Source of the DNA: Chloroflexota bacterium
GTDB lineage: Bacteria > Chloroflexota > Dehalococcoidia > Lucifugimonadales > Australimonadaceae
DNA length: 59,091 nt
Reading direction: 5' to 3'
Assembly: GCA_028874795.1 (NCBI GenBank)
Contig: JAPPHT010000022.1
Coordinates: 1-59,091, forward strand
Positions within the stretch are counted from its first letter, which is position 1. The number at the start of each line of letters is the position of its first letter. Shown one piece after another: positions 8,784 through 17,187 of this stretch. The notes under the pieces were generated by a model that was given only the letters and a program-made list of their open reading frames with translations, was not told the DNA's origin and ran no database searches. The position numbers were made by a program, and so were the translations under genes.

Positions 8784-9950
8784 CTAGATCCTGGTGAGCA
8801 GCGGATCGGTCCGGTATTCGACAGGCGGCATGGCAGGCTCCACGCCCTCGGCCCGGCACCGCATCTCCCACTGCCGCCGGATCTCCGGGTCTTCGTCCTC
8901 GTAGTCGATGAGCTGGCCTCCCTCACGGAGGCTCGTCATCACGCCGGACCTTCCTTCCTCCTGGCGCGCCTCGCTCACGGAACTGAAGGAGAGCGGGTCC
9001 CCGTGGATCGCCCAGTGGCGGGCCGGCACTCTGCCGGTGCTCATGTGCTGATGGAACCAGGCATCGGGCGGGGCATAGATGCTCCTGGGCCCCCAGTCCA
9101 CCATGACCACCTCGTCCTGATAGCCGTCCTGGAACGGGTGGATCCCCAGCTCCTTGGGCCACAGCACAACGAACCCCTTGCCGCTGAGGCCGACGATGAT
9201 GGCTCCGGGACCGTGATAGTGGGCCTTGTGATAGCGGCCGACGGGCCAGCCCGAGATGTGACCGTGCGGGAAGCCGTAGCCCATGCTGAAGGACGTCAGA
9301 TCGCCGCCGGCAACTTTCATCTCCATGGGGTCGATGGCTGCGCTGGACACGTCCGGAATGAAGTTGGTGAACCAGGTGACCGACTGGTTGCGGCTCCCGG
9401 GAGTCCGCGTCTCCGAGGCGTTGAAGTAATCGCTTTCTCCGCCGTAGCGCTCCAGGAACCTGTAGTCGCAGTTGAAGATGAAGTCGGCGTTGTTGAACAG
9501 CTTGAACAGCCTTGGCGCGCGCGTGAACGCAAGGATCAGGACGGGCTCCTGGGCGCCGTTGACCAGGCGGTGCCATACGTTGACGGGAATGGGGAAGATC
9601 GAACCCGGGCCCCACTCGAAGATGCTCCTCGGTCCACCCTCCTGCCAGATCTCGGTCAGCCCCCGGCCCTCCATCACGTAGATCACTTCGTCGTAGAGGT
9701 GCTTCTCGGGGTTGAGCGCACCGGCGCCCGGTATCTCGACGAGGTAGCAGCCACGATCGGCCTGGCGTATACCGTTGAGTTGGACGAAGGTGCCTTTACC
9801 GCCCATCCGGGGCCATGGCTCCCGGGGCAGCTCCGCCACATCGGCGACGGCAGCCTTCGCCGAATGCACGGGAATGCCCTCGGACTCCATCCAGCTGTCG
9901 TAGGCAACCCTGATCTTGTCGGATTCTGTGGGAGGCCGTTCGGTGGTCAT
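8784..9950 (-). CDS. Bicupin protein, possible cupin dioxygenase, copy 2
   Basis: 388 residues with two cupin domains. The first shows NPEKHLYDEVIYVMEGRG and FPIPVNVWHRLVNG, with His/Glu metal ligands. The second has YHKAHYHGPGAIIVGLSGKG and later PPDAWFHQHMSTGR. It is a clear paralogue of the cupin at 6362-7483, with shared LFKLFNNADFIFNCD and WHxLxNG elements, but has its own C-terminal extension. ATG 9950 follows GGAGGAG directly; the frame extends further upstream without support. It lies 75 bases upstream of the Rieske gene on the same strand, so the two may be co-transcribed and act on linked intermediates. Confidence 0.8.
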   Translation of the reverse strand: MTTERPPTESDKIRVAYDSWMESEGIPVHSAKAAVADVAELPREPWPRMGGKGTFVQLNGIRQADRGCYLVEIPGAGALNPEKHLYDEVIYVMEGRGLTEIWQEGGPRSIFEWGPGSIFPIPVNVWHRLVNGAQEPVLILAFTRAPRLFKLFNNADFIFNCDYRFLERYGGESDYFNASETRTPGSRNQSVTWFTNFIPDVSSAAIDPMEMKVAGGDLTSFSMGYGFPHGHISGWPVGRYHKAHYHGPGAIIVGLSGKGFVVLWPKELGIHPFQDGYQDEVVMVDWGPRSIYAPPDAWFHQHMSTGRVPARHWAIHGDPLSFSSVSEARQEEGRSGVMTSLREGGQLIDYEDEDPEIRRQWEMRCRAEGVEPAMPPVEYRTDPLLTRI

Positions 9951-10105
9951 GATCTCCTCCTGCCTGTTCGCATCCCTGGCAACGCGCACAGCAGTCCTTC
10001 GTTGTGCGGCGCCACGTGCGCCGAAAGTATCACCAGCCGGGGCCAGCGTCAACGTGAACCCGCCGGGAATGGCGGCAACGCGACGAAATACGTGCAGGGC
10101 GGTCC

Positions 10106-10954
10106 CTAGGGGTCCGCTTCGCCACCTGGCAAAGGCGGGAAGAGCTGCTGCAACAACGCTGTAGCCGGCATGCCGACGCCCAGCTCCCGCGCAAGCTCGA
10201 TCGCCGGGGTCAGCGTCAGCAGCATGCCCGCGAACTGCTGCCGCGACATGCCTCCTCCGTCTCCGGCGCCGTCCGTGAGGCGAAAGCGCTCCGCCCAGTT
10301 CTCCGTTGCACTGCTGGAAGCGTCGGTAACCCGAAGCACTTCCTGGACCTGTCGCAGGTCCAGACCGGACGCTTCAGCCAACTCCAGACCCTCCCTGGCC
10401 GCAAGGATGTGCAGGCATGCGATCGTCTGGTGGACCGCCTTCATCACCGAGCCCTTCCCGAGCCCGCCCAGGTGATAGACCTCGGACCCTGAAGTGGCGA
10501 ACAGCGGGCGGCACCGCTCGAGAAGAGCTTCATCACCACCCACCATGTAGCAGAGCGTGGCTGCCTCCGCCCCCCGTTGCCCTCCGCTGATGGGGGCATC
10601 GATGACCTCGACCCCTCTCTCCTTCGCAACCTCCGCCATCTGCAGCACAGTCTTGGGTTGCACCGTCGTATGGACCGCGATGACGCTGCCCGGCCGGGCA
10701 GCCTGCAGGACCCCGTCCGGGCCCGTGATGACCTCAACGACCGCCTCATCACCCTTGACCACGACACCGGTGACGTCGGCCACGGCCGCGACGGCCTTAG
10801 GGCTTCCCGCGGCCGTGGCCCCGAGCGCCGAAAGCTCGTCCACCGGCTCTGAACGCAGGTCGAAGACGACGGTCTCGTAGCCGCCTCGGAGTGCGTTCCT
10901 CGCCATGGGCTTCCCCATCCTTCCCAGTCCGACGAACCCGGCGATCGTTGCCAT
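10106..10954 (-). CDS. NAD-dependent beta-hydroxyacid dehydrogenase (3-hydroxyisobutyrate dehydrogenase family)
   Basis: 282 residues. The N-terminal Rossmann motif is ATIAGFVGLGRMGKPMARN, with D33 after the second strand (VVFDLRSEP) suggesting NAD. The family signature DAPISGGQRGAE lies near residue 120 and the catalytic Lys motif GKGSVMKAVHQ near residue 170. The family oxidises 3-hydroxyisobutyrate, 2-(hydroxymethyl)glutarate, tartronate semialdehyde and related acids. Start 10954 is the only Met that places the Rossmann strand at the N-terminus; a much longer upstream frame is unsupported. It diverges from the Rieske gene at 11156 and could oxidise a ring-cleavage product, but that is inference from context. 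Confidence 0.85.
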   Translation of the reverse strand: MATIAGFVGLGRMGKPMARNALRGGYETVVFDLRSEPVDELSALGATAAGSPKAVAAVADVTGVVVKGDEAVVEVITGPDGVLQAARPGSVIAVHTTVQPKTVLQMAEVAKERGVEVIDAPISGGQRGAEAATLCYMVGGDEALLERCRPLFATSGSEVYHLGGLGKGSVMKAVHQTIACLHILAAREGLELAEASGLDLRQVQEVLRVTDASSSATENWAERFRLTDGAGDGGGMSRQQFAGMLLTLTPAIELARELGVGMPATALLQQLFPPLPGGEADP

Positions 10955-11155
10955 CCCGGCACCCCCGATCTGGCGTCGAGCAGACTGACCCAGCCGCTCG
11001 CCGTTCGTTCCCGCCATCGCGGCCAGTGTCGCCGGGCGCCGAGGCTCCCGCAAGCCCTTGCGGTCGTTCGCGTCATCGACCGTGGAAGGCTCAGGTACTA
11101 TCATGGCCCAGGCGACGACAGGCGTAGGCGACCCATGGCAGTGGAGGTGGCGACC

Positions 11156-12358
11156 ATGACCACTGAGTTGGACTACACGGACTACGTCCACACCGGCCCG
11201 GACACATTGGCAGGAAGATACCTCCGGCGGTTCTGGCTTCCCGTCTATCGCTCCCAGGACGTCCTGCCGGGGCGCGCGGTCCCCATCGAGATCCTGAACG
11301 AGAAGCTCACGCTGTACCGCGGAGAGGACGGCGAGCCCCACCTGGTGGCGTGGCGGTGCGCTCACCGGGGCACACAACTATCGACCGGATGGGTCGAAGG
11401 CGACGCCATCCGCTGCCGCTATCACGGCTGGAAGTACGGCCCGTCCGGACAGTGCATCGAGCAGCCGGGCGAGTCGGACTCCTTCGCCGCCAAGGTGAGC
11501 ATCGAGAGCTACCCGGTGTGCGACTACATCGGTCTGGTCTATGCGTATCTGGGTGAGGGCGAGCCCCCCGAGTTCCCGCGGATGCCCGCTTTCGAGGGCG
11601 AGCAAGGGGTTCTCAGTGTCGGCCTCCCCGAGATATGGCCCTGCAACTACTACAACCGGATGGATAACGATCCGGCCCACCCGCCGTTCACGCACCGGGT
11701 GTCGACGCTGCGGGCCGGCGGAACGCCCAGGCCGGTGAAGATCCTTGCCGCCGAAGAGACGGACTACGGGTTCCGCGTGGCCGTCGACCGGGGGCGCTAC
11801 TACAACCACCGGTTCTGGCCGGTGATCCTGTATCACCGGAATGAGGGACCGAGGGGCGGGGAACAGCCGAAAGGGAAGAACACGGCCGGACCGGGATACG
11901 ACGGCACCGCAAGGCGGGACCGCAACCTCTACTACATGCCGGTCAACGACGAGAAGATGGTCTGCTTCACGGTTGACTTCGTGCACGTGACGGGGGAGGC
12001 AGCGGAGCGGTACAAGGAGCGCCGGCAGGAGGAGCTCGCGCAGGGGTTCGAGCACCTGGAGGAGATGGCGGAGGAGATCCTGGCGGGCAGGATGACGATA
12101 GAGGACATGCCCACCTCCCTGACGACCTACCAGACGTTCCGGATCGAGGACTACGTGACGATCGTCGGCCAAGGACGCATCGCGGACCGCAACGCCGAGC
12201 ACCTGGGGCGGATCGATAAGCAGAACATCCTCAGCCGGCAGATATGGGTGCGCGAACTGAAGGCGCTCGCGGAGGGCAGGCCGCTGAAGGAGTGGCAGAT
12301 CCCGTGGGATGCATCGGAGATGATGGTCCCGGAATCGGTCATGATCGGTACCGATTAG
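11156..12358 (+). CDS. Rieske non-heme iron oxygenase, paralogue of 7512-8708
   Basis: 400 residues. Rieske ligands are C68, H70, C87 and H90 (RCAHRGTQL and IRCRYHGWKY). The iron motif NDPAHPPFTH gives D172, H175 and H180. It aligns almost end to end with the protein at 7512-8708, including the shared YVHTGPDTL start and FRIEDYVTIVGQGR near the C-terminus, but carries an insertion (NEGPRGGEQPKGKNTAG) near residue 235 that could reshape the substrate pocket. ATG 11156 sits seven bases after GGAGGT; an in-frame ATG at 11135 has no such site. It converges on the helicase gene. Confidence 0.92.
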   Translation: MTTELDYTDYVHTGPDTLAGRYLRRFWLPVYRSQDVLPGRAVPIEILNEKLTLYRGEDGEPHLVAWRCAHRGTQLSTGWVEGDAIRCRYHGWKYGPSGQCIEQPGESDSFAAKVSIESYPVCDYIGLVYAYLGEGEPPEFPRMPAFEGEQGVLSVGLPEIWPCNYYNRMDNDPAHPPFTHRVSTLRAGGTPRPVKILAAEETDYGFRVAVDRGRYYNHRFWPVILYHRNEGPRGGEQPKGKNTAGPGYDGTARRDRNLYYMPVNDEKMVCFTVDFVHVTGEAAERYKERRQEELAQGFEHLEEMAEEILAGRMTIEDMPTSLTTYQTFRIEDYVTIVGQGRIADRNAEHLGRIDKQNILSRQIWVRELKALAEGRPLKEWQIPWDASEMMVPESVMIGTD

Positions 12359-12397
12359 AGGGACGGCGCGAGCCAGCTTTCACGCTGGACGAGTCCT

Positions 12398-14689
12398 CTA
12401 CCCTCCCCTCCCCAGCAGCCCACGCAACAGGTGCGCCGCGACTTCCTTGTCCAGAGGGTAGTTGTTGTTCCCGCACTTGGGCGACTGGATGCACGACGGG
12501 CAGCCGTCCGCGCACGAACATTCGGCGACCGCGCCCAGCGTCGCGTCGAGGAGCTCCTCGATCACTGCATAGGCATGCTCCGCGATACCTACCCCGCCGG
12601 GGTGGCCGTCGTAGATGAACACCTGCGGCTCGCCGGTATCCGGGTGCAGGTCCGTCGACACACCGCCGATGTCGTTCCGGTCGCAGAGCGCGAACAGCGG
12701 CAGCACGCCGATGGCGGCATGCTCCACAGCGTGCAGGCCGCCGAGCAGGTCGGCGCGCTCCTTACGGGCGCGGTCGTACACCTCCGGCGGCAGGTCGAAC
12801 CAGACGGCGGCGGTGGAGAAGACGCGCGCGGGCAGCTGCAGCGCCGTCTCGCTCAGGCCGTCGCCGCGCCGGGCCGAGCCGTCGTAGAGCGGGCGCTTGC
12901 GGTAGCCGATCACGTGCCGCGAGACCTCCACGTCGCCGAAGCAGACCGTCGCGCCGTTCAGCGTCTTCGTCGCGCGCGTCTCCGCGATGCGGATGTCGGT
13001 CAGCTCGTGCACGTCGGTGTAGTACGCGGGGTCGCTGCGCGAGAGCCAGGCGACGTGCGCGTCGAGGTCGAGGTCCTCGACGACGTACGACTCGCCGAGG
13101 TGGAGGTAGACCGCGCCGGGGTGCAACTGGCTGAACGCCGAGTACTCATCGACGTGCTCCATGACGCGACCCGACCGCGTTTCGACGACCGCGTAGTCCA
13201 CGTGCGACGCGGAGCGTATGTTGACCTCGCCCGCAGGGTAGTCGACCCACGGTGCGATGAACCAGCGCCCGTTGCGCTCCTGCAGCGCTCCATCGTCGGC
13301 GAGCGCGGCCACCTGCGGCTCGAAGCCGTCGCCGAACAGTCCACCCTCGTCCGGCGCCAGCGGCATCTCGTAGGCCGCCGCCTTCAGGTGAGGGCCGAGC
13401 ACGTAAGGGTTGTCCGGCCGAATGCGCGCGTGCTCGTGCGAGCGCCCGAAGACGAAGTCCGGGTGGCGCATCAGGTACTGGTCGAGGGGGTCGTCGCGCG
13501 CCACGAGGATGCTCAGCGCGCCCTCGTGCGTGCGTCCGCTGCGCCCCGCCTGCTGCCAGGTGCTGGCGACGCTGCCCGGGTAGCCGGTGAGAACGGTCGT
13601 GTCCAGCCCGCCGATGTCGATGCCGAGCTCCAGCGCGTTCGTCGCGACGACGCCGACCAGGTCGCCGTTCAGCATCCCCTGCTCGACCGCGCGCCGCTCC
13701 TCAGGCAGGTACGAGCCCCGGTACGGACGCACGCGCTCCGCGAGTTCGGCGTCGTTCAGGGCGAGGCGCCTGCGGACGTCGAGGCAGACCACCTCCGCCT
13801 GCCGCCGCGTGCGCACGAACACGAGCGTCCTTGCCTCCCGCTTCACCAGCATCTCCAGCAGCGCCGACGACATGCTGCCCGCCCGTATGCGTATCCCTTC
13901 CTGGTCTACCGGCGGGTTCCAGAAGACGAACTGCTTCGCGCCGTGGGGCGCGCCGTCCTCCTCGATCGCCTCCACGGGTTTGCCGGTGAGGCGCTCGGCG
14001 AGCTCCCCGGGGTTGGCGATGGTGGCCGAGCAAAGGATGAAGACAGGGTCGCTGCCGTAGTGCGCGCACAGTCTGCGCAGCCGACGCAGCACGTTGGCGA
14101 CGTGCGAGCCGAACACGCCCCGGTAGACGTGCATCTCGTCGATGACCACGTAGCGCAGGGACTGCCAGAGCCGCGCCCAGGTGCGATGGTGCGGCAGCAT
14201 GCCCACGTGCAGCATGTCCGGGTTCGTGAAGACGGCCTGTGCTGAACGGCGCACCGCGCCGCGCTCGCCGGTCGGCGTGTCGCCGTCGAAGATGGCGACG
14301 CGGTTGGCGAGCTTCGCCGGCAGAAGGCCGCGAAGGCCGCGCAACTGGTCCTGCGTGAGCGCCTTGGTGGGGAACAGGTAGAGCGCGCGGGCGGACGGGT
14401 CCGTCAGCATCGCCTGGGCGACCGGCACGTGATAGCAGAGACTCTTGCCGCTCGCCGTGGGCGTGGAAAGCGCCACGTCCCGCCCGCTCAGCGCGGCGTC
14501 GACGGCCCGTGCCTGGTGCGTGTAGAGCGGCAGCAGGCCGCGCGCTGCGAGCGCTTCTTCAAGGCGGGGGTCCAGCGTGTGATCGAGGTAGCCGTGCGCG
14601 GCCTCACGCTCAGCCATCTCCTCCACGTGTTCGATCTCGCCGGCGAGGCTGCCGGTGCGCAGGTGCTGGACGAACAGCTCAGCGTCCAT
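12398..14689 (-). CDS. MrfA/YprA-type DExH helicase with C-terminal Zn-binding domain
   Basis: 763 residues. Superfamily 2 helicase motifs are in order: YTHQARAV (Q/I region), Walker A TPTASGKS at 76-83, DEMH at 184-187, CSATIANP (motif III), NALELGIDIGG (motif V) and WQQAGRSGRT (motif VI). The C-terminus carries the DUF1998-type Cys cluster C-x-C-x3-C-x2-C-x5-C (ECSCADGCPSCIQSPKCGN). This arrangement matches Bacillus MrfA/YprA, a DNA-translocating helicase used in repair of mitomycin-type damage. ATG 14689 lies 3 bases after the stop of the DUF503 gene, which suggests co-transcription. Confidence 0.92.
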   Translation of the reverse strand: MDAELFVQHLRTGSLAGEIEHVEEMAEREAAHGYLDHTLDPRLEEALAARGLLPLYTHQARAVDAALSGRDVALSTPTASGKSLCYHVPVAQAMLTDPSARALYLFPTKALTQDQLRGLRGLLPAKLANRVAIFDGDTPTGERGAVRRSAQAVFTNPDMLHVGMLPHHRTWARLWQSLRYVVIDEMHVYRGVFGSHVANVLRRLRRLCAHYGSDPVFILCSATIANPGELAERLTGKPVEAIEEDGAPHGAKQFVFWNPPVDQEGIRIRAGSMSSALLEMLVKREARTLVFVRTRRQAEVVCLDVRRRLALNDAELAERVRPYRGSYLPEERRAVEQGMLNGDLVGVVATNALELGIDIGGLDTTVLTGYPGSVASTWQQAGRSGRTHEGALSILVARDDPLDQYLMRHPDFVFGRSHEHARIRPDNPYVLGPHLKAAAYEMPLAPDEGGLFGDGFEPQVAALADDGALQERNGRWFIAPWVDYPAGEVNIRSASHVDYAVVETRSGRVMEHVDEYSAFSQLHPGAVYLHLGESYVVEDLDLDAHVAWLSRSDPAYYTDVHELTDIRIAETRATKTLNGATVCFGDVEVSRHVIGYRKRPLYDGSARRGDGLSETALQLPARVFSTAAVWFDLPPEVYDRARKERADLLGGLHAVEHAAIGVLPLFALCDRNDIGGVSTDLHPDTGEPQVFIYDGHPGGVGIAEHAYAVIEELLDATLGAVAECSCADGCPSCIQSPKCGNNNYPLDKEVAAHLLRGLLGRGG

Positions 14690-14692
14690 GCG

Positions 14693-14995
14693 TCAGTCCT
14701 CGGCGGTGACGGCGCGTTCGACGTCGACGAGTTCGGCCTCGGAGCGGTGGTTGTCGGCGAAGGCGACGGCCTTGTCGAGCATCTCCTCGGCATGCGAGTA
14801 CGCGTTGCTGACGCAGGCGATGCCGATGACGAGCCGCTGGTGCTCGTCCATCGCGGCGACCTCCGCCGCGGCGAGGTTGTAGCGCTGCCGGAAGCGCTCG
14901 ATGAGCGAGCGTGAGACCTGTCGCTTGCCCTTGAGCGAGTCGTTGCCGTGCAACCGGAAGGTGAGGCGACAGGAGCCGATATACAAGGACCGCAC
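14693..14995 (-). CDS. DUF503 family protein (YlxP-like)
   Basis: 100 residues starting MRSLYIGSCRLTFRLHGNDS and then LKGKRQVSRSLIERFRQRYN. The DUF503/YlxP family is defined by the L-x(3,6)-LKxKRxxLxxLxxRxRxxFNxxxAE arrangement. Members usually sit in the nusA-infB-rbfA translation operon; here the gene instead precedes the helicase. The molecular role is not known to me. The upstream region holds a TATAGT sequence on the minus strand at 15019-15024, a plausible -10 element, but I found no matching -35. Confidence 0.88.
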   Translation of the reverse strand: MRSLYIGSCRLTFRLHGNDSLKGKRQVSRSLIERFRQRYNLAAAEVAAMDEHQRLVIGIACVSNAYSHAEEMLDKAVAFADNHRSEAELVDVERAVTAED

Positions 14996-15120
14996 CTCAC
15001 GGAAGGAGGATGTCCGCCACTATAGCACGCACCCTGGCGGGCGCCAGCGGCGGATGGCGCACGTGGCCCGGGAGTGGTCTGGTAGACTCTCCGCAACCGG
15101 ACCGCAGGGAGCGCGGGATC

Positions 15121-16143
15121 ATGGGAGTGCCTGCCTCACAAGCGTGGGCCGTCGCGTCCCACGTCATCAGGCAGCGGCTGGCGGGGCGCAGGCGTTACCC
15201 GCTGGTGCTTATGCTCGAGCCGCTGCTGCGGTGCAACCTCGCCTGTGCGGGGTGCGGGAAGATCCAGTACCCGCCCCACGTGCTCAAGCGAGCGCTCACT
15301 GTCGAGCAGTGCCTCGCGGCGGTTGAGGAGTGCGGCGCCCCCATCGTGAGCATCCCCGGCGGCGAGCCGCTGCTCTACCCGCACATCGGCGAGCTGGTGG
15401 AAGAGCTGACCCGCCGTGGCAAGTACGTCTACCTCTGCACCAACGCGCTGCTGCTCAGGGAGAAGCTGGAGGAGAACGTCTTCACTCCCTCGAAGTTCCT
15501 CAGCTTCAGCGTGCACATGGACGGCCTGCGCGAGGAGCACGACGCGTCCGTCTGCCGCGATGGCGTGTACGACATCGCCGTCGACGCGATCCGGGAAGCC
15601 GTCCGGCGCGGCTTCCGCATCACCACCAACACGACGCTGTTCAACACGTCCGAGCCGATGCGTGTCCGCGAATTCTTCGACGCGATGATGGACCTAGACG
15701 TCGAGGGCATGATGGTGTCGCCTGGGTACAGCTACGAGAAGGCGCCGGACCAGGACTCGTTCCTTGAGCGCGAGCGGACGCAGGCCCTCTTCTTGGAAGT
15801 GCTCGCCGGCCGGAAGAAGCGCTGGCGGTTCAACCAGTCGCCGCTCTTCCTCCAGTTCCTGATGGGCAAGCGCGATCTCGAGTGTACGCCGTGGGGCAAC
15901 CCGCTCTACACGATCTTCGGATGGCAGCGCCCCTGCTACCTGCTGCAGGACGGCTATGCCGCCACCTTCCGTGAGCTGATGGACGAAACGCCCTGGGAAG
16001 AGTACGGGAGGGAAAGCGGCAACCGGCACTGCCAGGACTGCATGGTGCACTCCGGCTATGAGCCTACCGCCGTCCACGCAACCTTCACCACATGGCGGGG
16101 GCTGCGCGACTCCGCCGTCGCCACGCTCTCCGGCAGGCTGTGA
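15121..16143 (+). CDS. hpnH: Adenosyl-hopene synthase, radical SAM protein HpnH
   Basis: 340 residues. The radical SAM cluster motif C38-x3-C42-x2-C45 lies in RCNLACAGCGK, preceded by PLVLMLEPLL as in HpnH. SIPGGEPLLYPHI is the GGE motif binding the SAM amino group, and FLSFSVHMDGLREEHD is the strongly conserved HpnH segment. C-terminal Cys residues (NRHCQDCMVHSGYE) are also typical. HpnH joins a 5'-deoxyadenosyl radical to hopene, the first step to C35 hopanoids. The start at 15121 follows AGGGAG and matches usual family length; the upstream extension is not protein-like. First gene of a four-gene hopanoid operon. Confidence 0.95.
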   Translation: MGVPASQAWAVASHVIRQRLAGRRRYPLVLMLEPLLRCNLACAGCGKIQYPPHVLKRALTVEQCLAAVEECGAPIVSIPGGEPLLYPHIGELVEELTRRGKYVYLCTNALLLREKLEENVFTPSKFLSFSVHMDGLREEHDASVCRDGVYDIAVDAIREAVRRGFRITTNTTLFNTSEPMRVREFFDAMMDLDVEGMMVSPGYSYEKAPDQDSFLERERTQALFLEVLAGRKKRWRFNQSPLFLQFLMGKRDLECTPWGNPLYTIFGWQRPCYLLQDGYAATFRELMDETPWEEYGRESGNRHCQDCMVHSGYEPTAVHATFTTWRGLRDSAVATLSGRL

Positions 16144-16146
16144 GCC

Positions 16147-16491
16147 ATGAACGACCGCCGGACACCAGCCGCCGCTCAGGAGGCCGGCGCTAACAGCGTG
16201 GCCGGGCTCGTCGAACGCGCATTCCACTATCGCGGAGACGTTACCGTCCACACCGATGACGGTCGGTCGGTGACGGGCTATCTCTTCAACCGGGACGCCC
16301 GCGCGGGTGAACCGTTCGCCCAACTGTTCGAGACGGCGACCGGGCGCGAGGTATCGCTCCCCTATCACCGCATCGCCGAGGTACTCTTCACCGGGCGCGA
16401 TGCTGCTGCGGCAGCGGACCGGCGCTTCGAGGCCCTGCAGGACCGGCGGGAAGGGCAGGCCCGTATGGGAGCGGAACGCGATGGGGACTGA
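16147..16491 (+). CDS. Conserved-looking small protein of unknown function in the hopanoid operon
   Basis: 114 residues, not assigned to a known family. The middle part (about residues 20-80) alternates polar and hydrophobic residues as in a small beta-barrel: FHYRGDVTVHTDDGRSVTGY, LFNRDARAGEPFAQLFE, then REVSLPYHRIAEVLFTGRDA. The C-terminus is charged and probably helical. There is no signal peptide, transmembrane segment or Cys. It starts 3 bases after hpnH stops and overlaps hpnG by 11 bases, so tight translational coupling is visible. An Sm-like fold and a role in hopanoid maturation or its regulation are both guesses. Confidence 0.75.
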   Translation: MNDRRTPAAAQEAGANSVAGLVERAFHYRGDVTVHTDDGRSVTGYLFNRDARAGEPFAQLFETATGREVSLPYHRIAEVLFTGRDAAAAADRRFEALQDRREGQARMGAERDGD

Positions 16492-17179
16492 GACCGCAAC
16501 TGCCCCGTTCCTGACCATTGCCCCCACCCAGCGAGAGCTGGGTGGACTCGGCTACGGCAATGCGCGCACCCGTACGAGCATCGTCGGTATCGGACGCGTA
16601 GCAGGGGAGCAGGTCGCAGCGCTGCTCGACGCCGCGCCGTGCCGGCTGCTCGTTTCTCTGGGATATGCAGGTGCACTCGAGTCCCACCTGCATCCCGGCG
16701 ACCTCGTCGTGGCGAACGCCTACCTCCACGGGGCGAGCGCACCGGTCCCTGGCGCTCTGCACACGACCCGCGCAGCGATGCTGCTGCGGCAGGCCGGCAT
16801 CTCCGCCCTCGAAGGACCGGTGCTGACCGTGGACGAACCGCTCCTTTCGCCCCGGGCCAAGCGCAGGGCGTTCTACGGCAGCGGCGCGCTGGTCGTCGAC
16901 ATGGAAGGACGCTGGATCGCGGAAGAGGCAACATCGAGAGGCGTCCCGCTCATCGGTATCCGCGCAGTGCTGGACGAGGCCCACTATCCGCTGCCTTCCT
17001 TCATCGCAACCATCGTCGCGGACGAAGGCCGGCAGGAGTGGGCGCACGCACTCCGGGCGATGTCGCACCCTTCAGCGGTCAGAAGCTTCCTTCCGCTGGC
17101 GTTGAAATCGCGTGGAGCGTCGCGCGCCTTGCAGACGGCCGTGCAAAGCATCCTTCCTGAGCTAGCTCGTCAGCTCTGA
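16481..17179 (+). CDS. hpnG: Hopanoid-associated nucleoside phosphorylase-fold enzyme, HpnG-like
   Basis: 232 residues of the nucleoside phosphorylase/MTA-SAH nucleosidase superfamily. LLVSLGYAGALESHLHPGDL corresponds to the glycine-rich substrate loop and SGALVVDMEGRWIAEEA carries the VDMExxxxA ribose-binding motif. Between hpnH and shc it is best read as HpnG, which removes adenine from adenosylhopane to give ribosylhopane. ATG 16481 follows GGAGCGG and overlaps the previous gene; the longer upstream frame is only a shadow. Sequence identity to characterised HpnG looks modest, so the subfamily call leans on context. Confidence 0.85.
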   Translation: MGTETATAPFLTIAPTQRELGGLGYGNARTRTSIVGIGRVAGEQVAALLDAAPCRLLVSLGYAGALESHLHPGDLVVANAYLHGASAPVPGALHTTRAAMLLRQAGISALEGPVLTVDEPLLSPRAKRRAFYGSGALVVDMEGRWIAEEATSRGVPLIGIRAVLDEAHYPLPSFIATIVADEGRQEWAHALRAMSHPSAVRSFLPLALKSRGASRALQTAVQSILPELARQL

Positions 17180-17187
17180 GCCGGCCG

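Noticed and set aside
7338-10109. Open frame of 923 codons on the plus strand
   Set aside because: It lies opposite a Rieske gene and a cupin gene with intact motifs and shows His/Arg/Val-rich low-complexity sequence, a typical antisense shadow.
12431-14245. Plus-strand open frame of 604 codons opposite the helicase
   Set aside because: No motifs, and the minus strand has the full helicase motif set.
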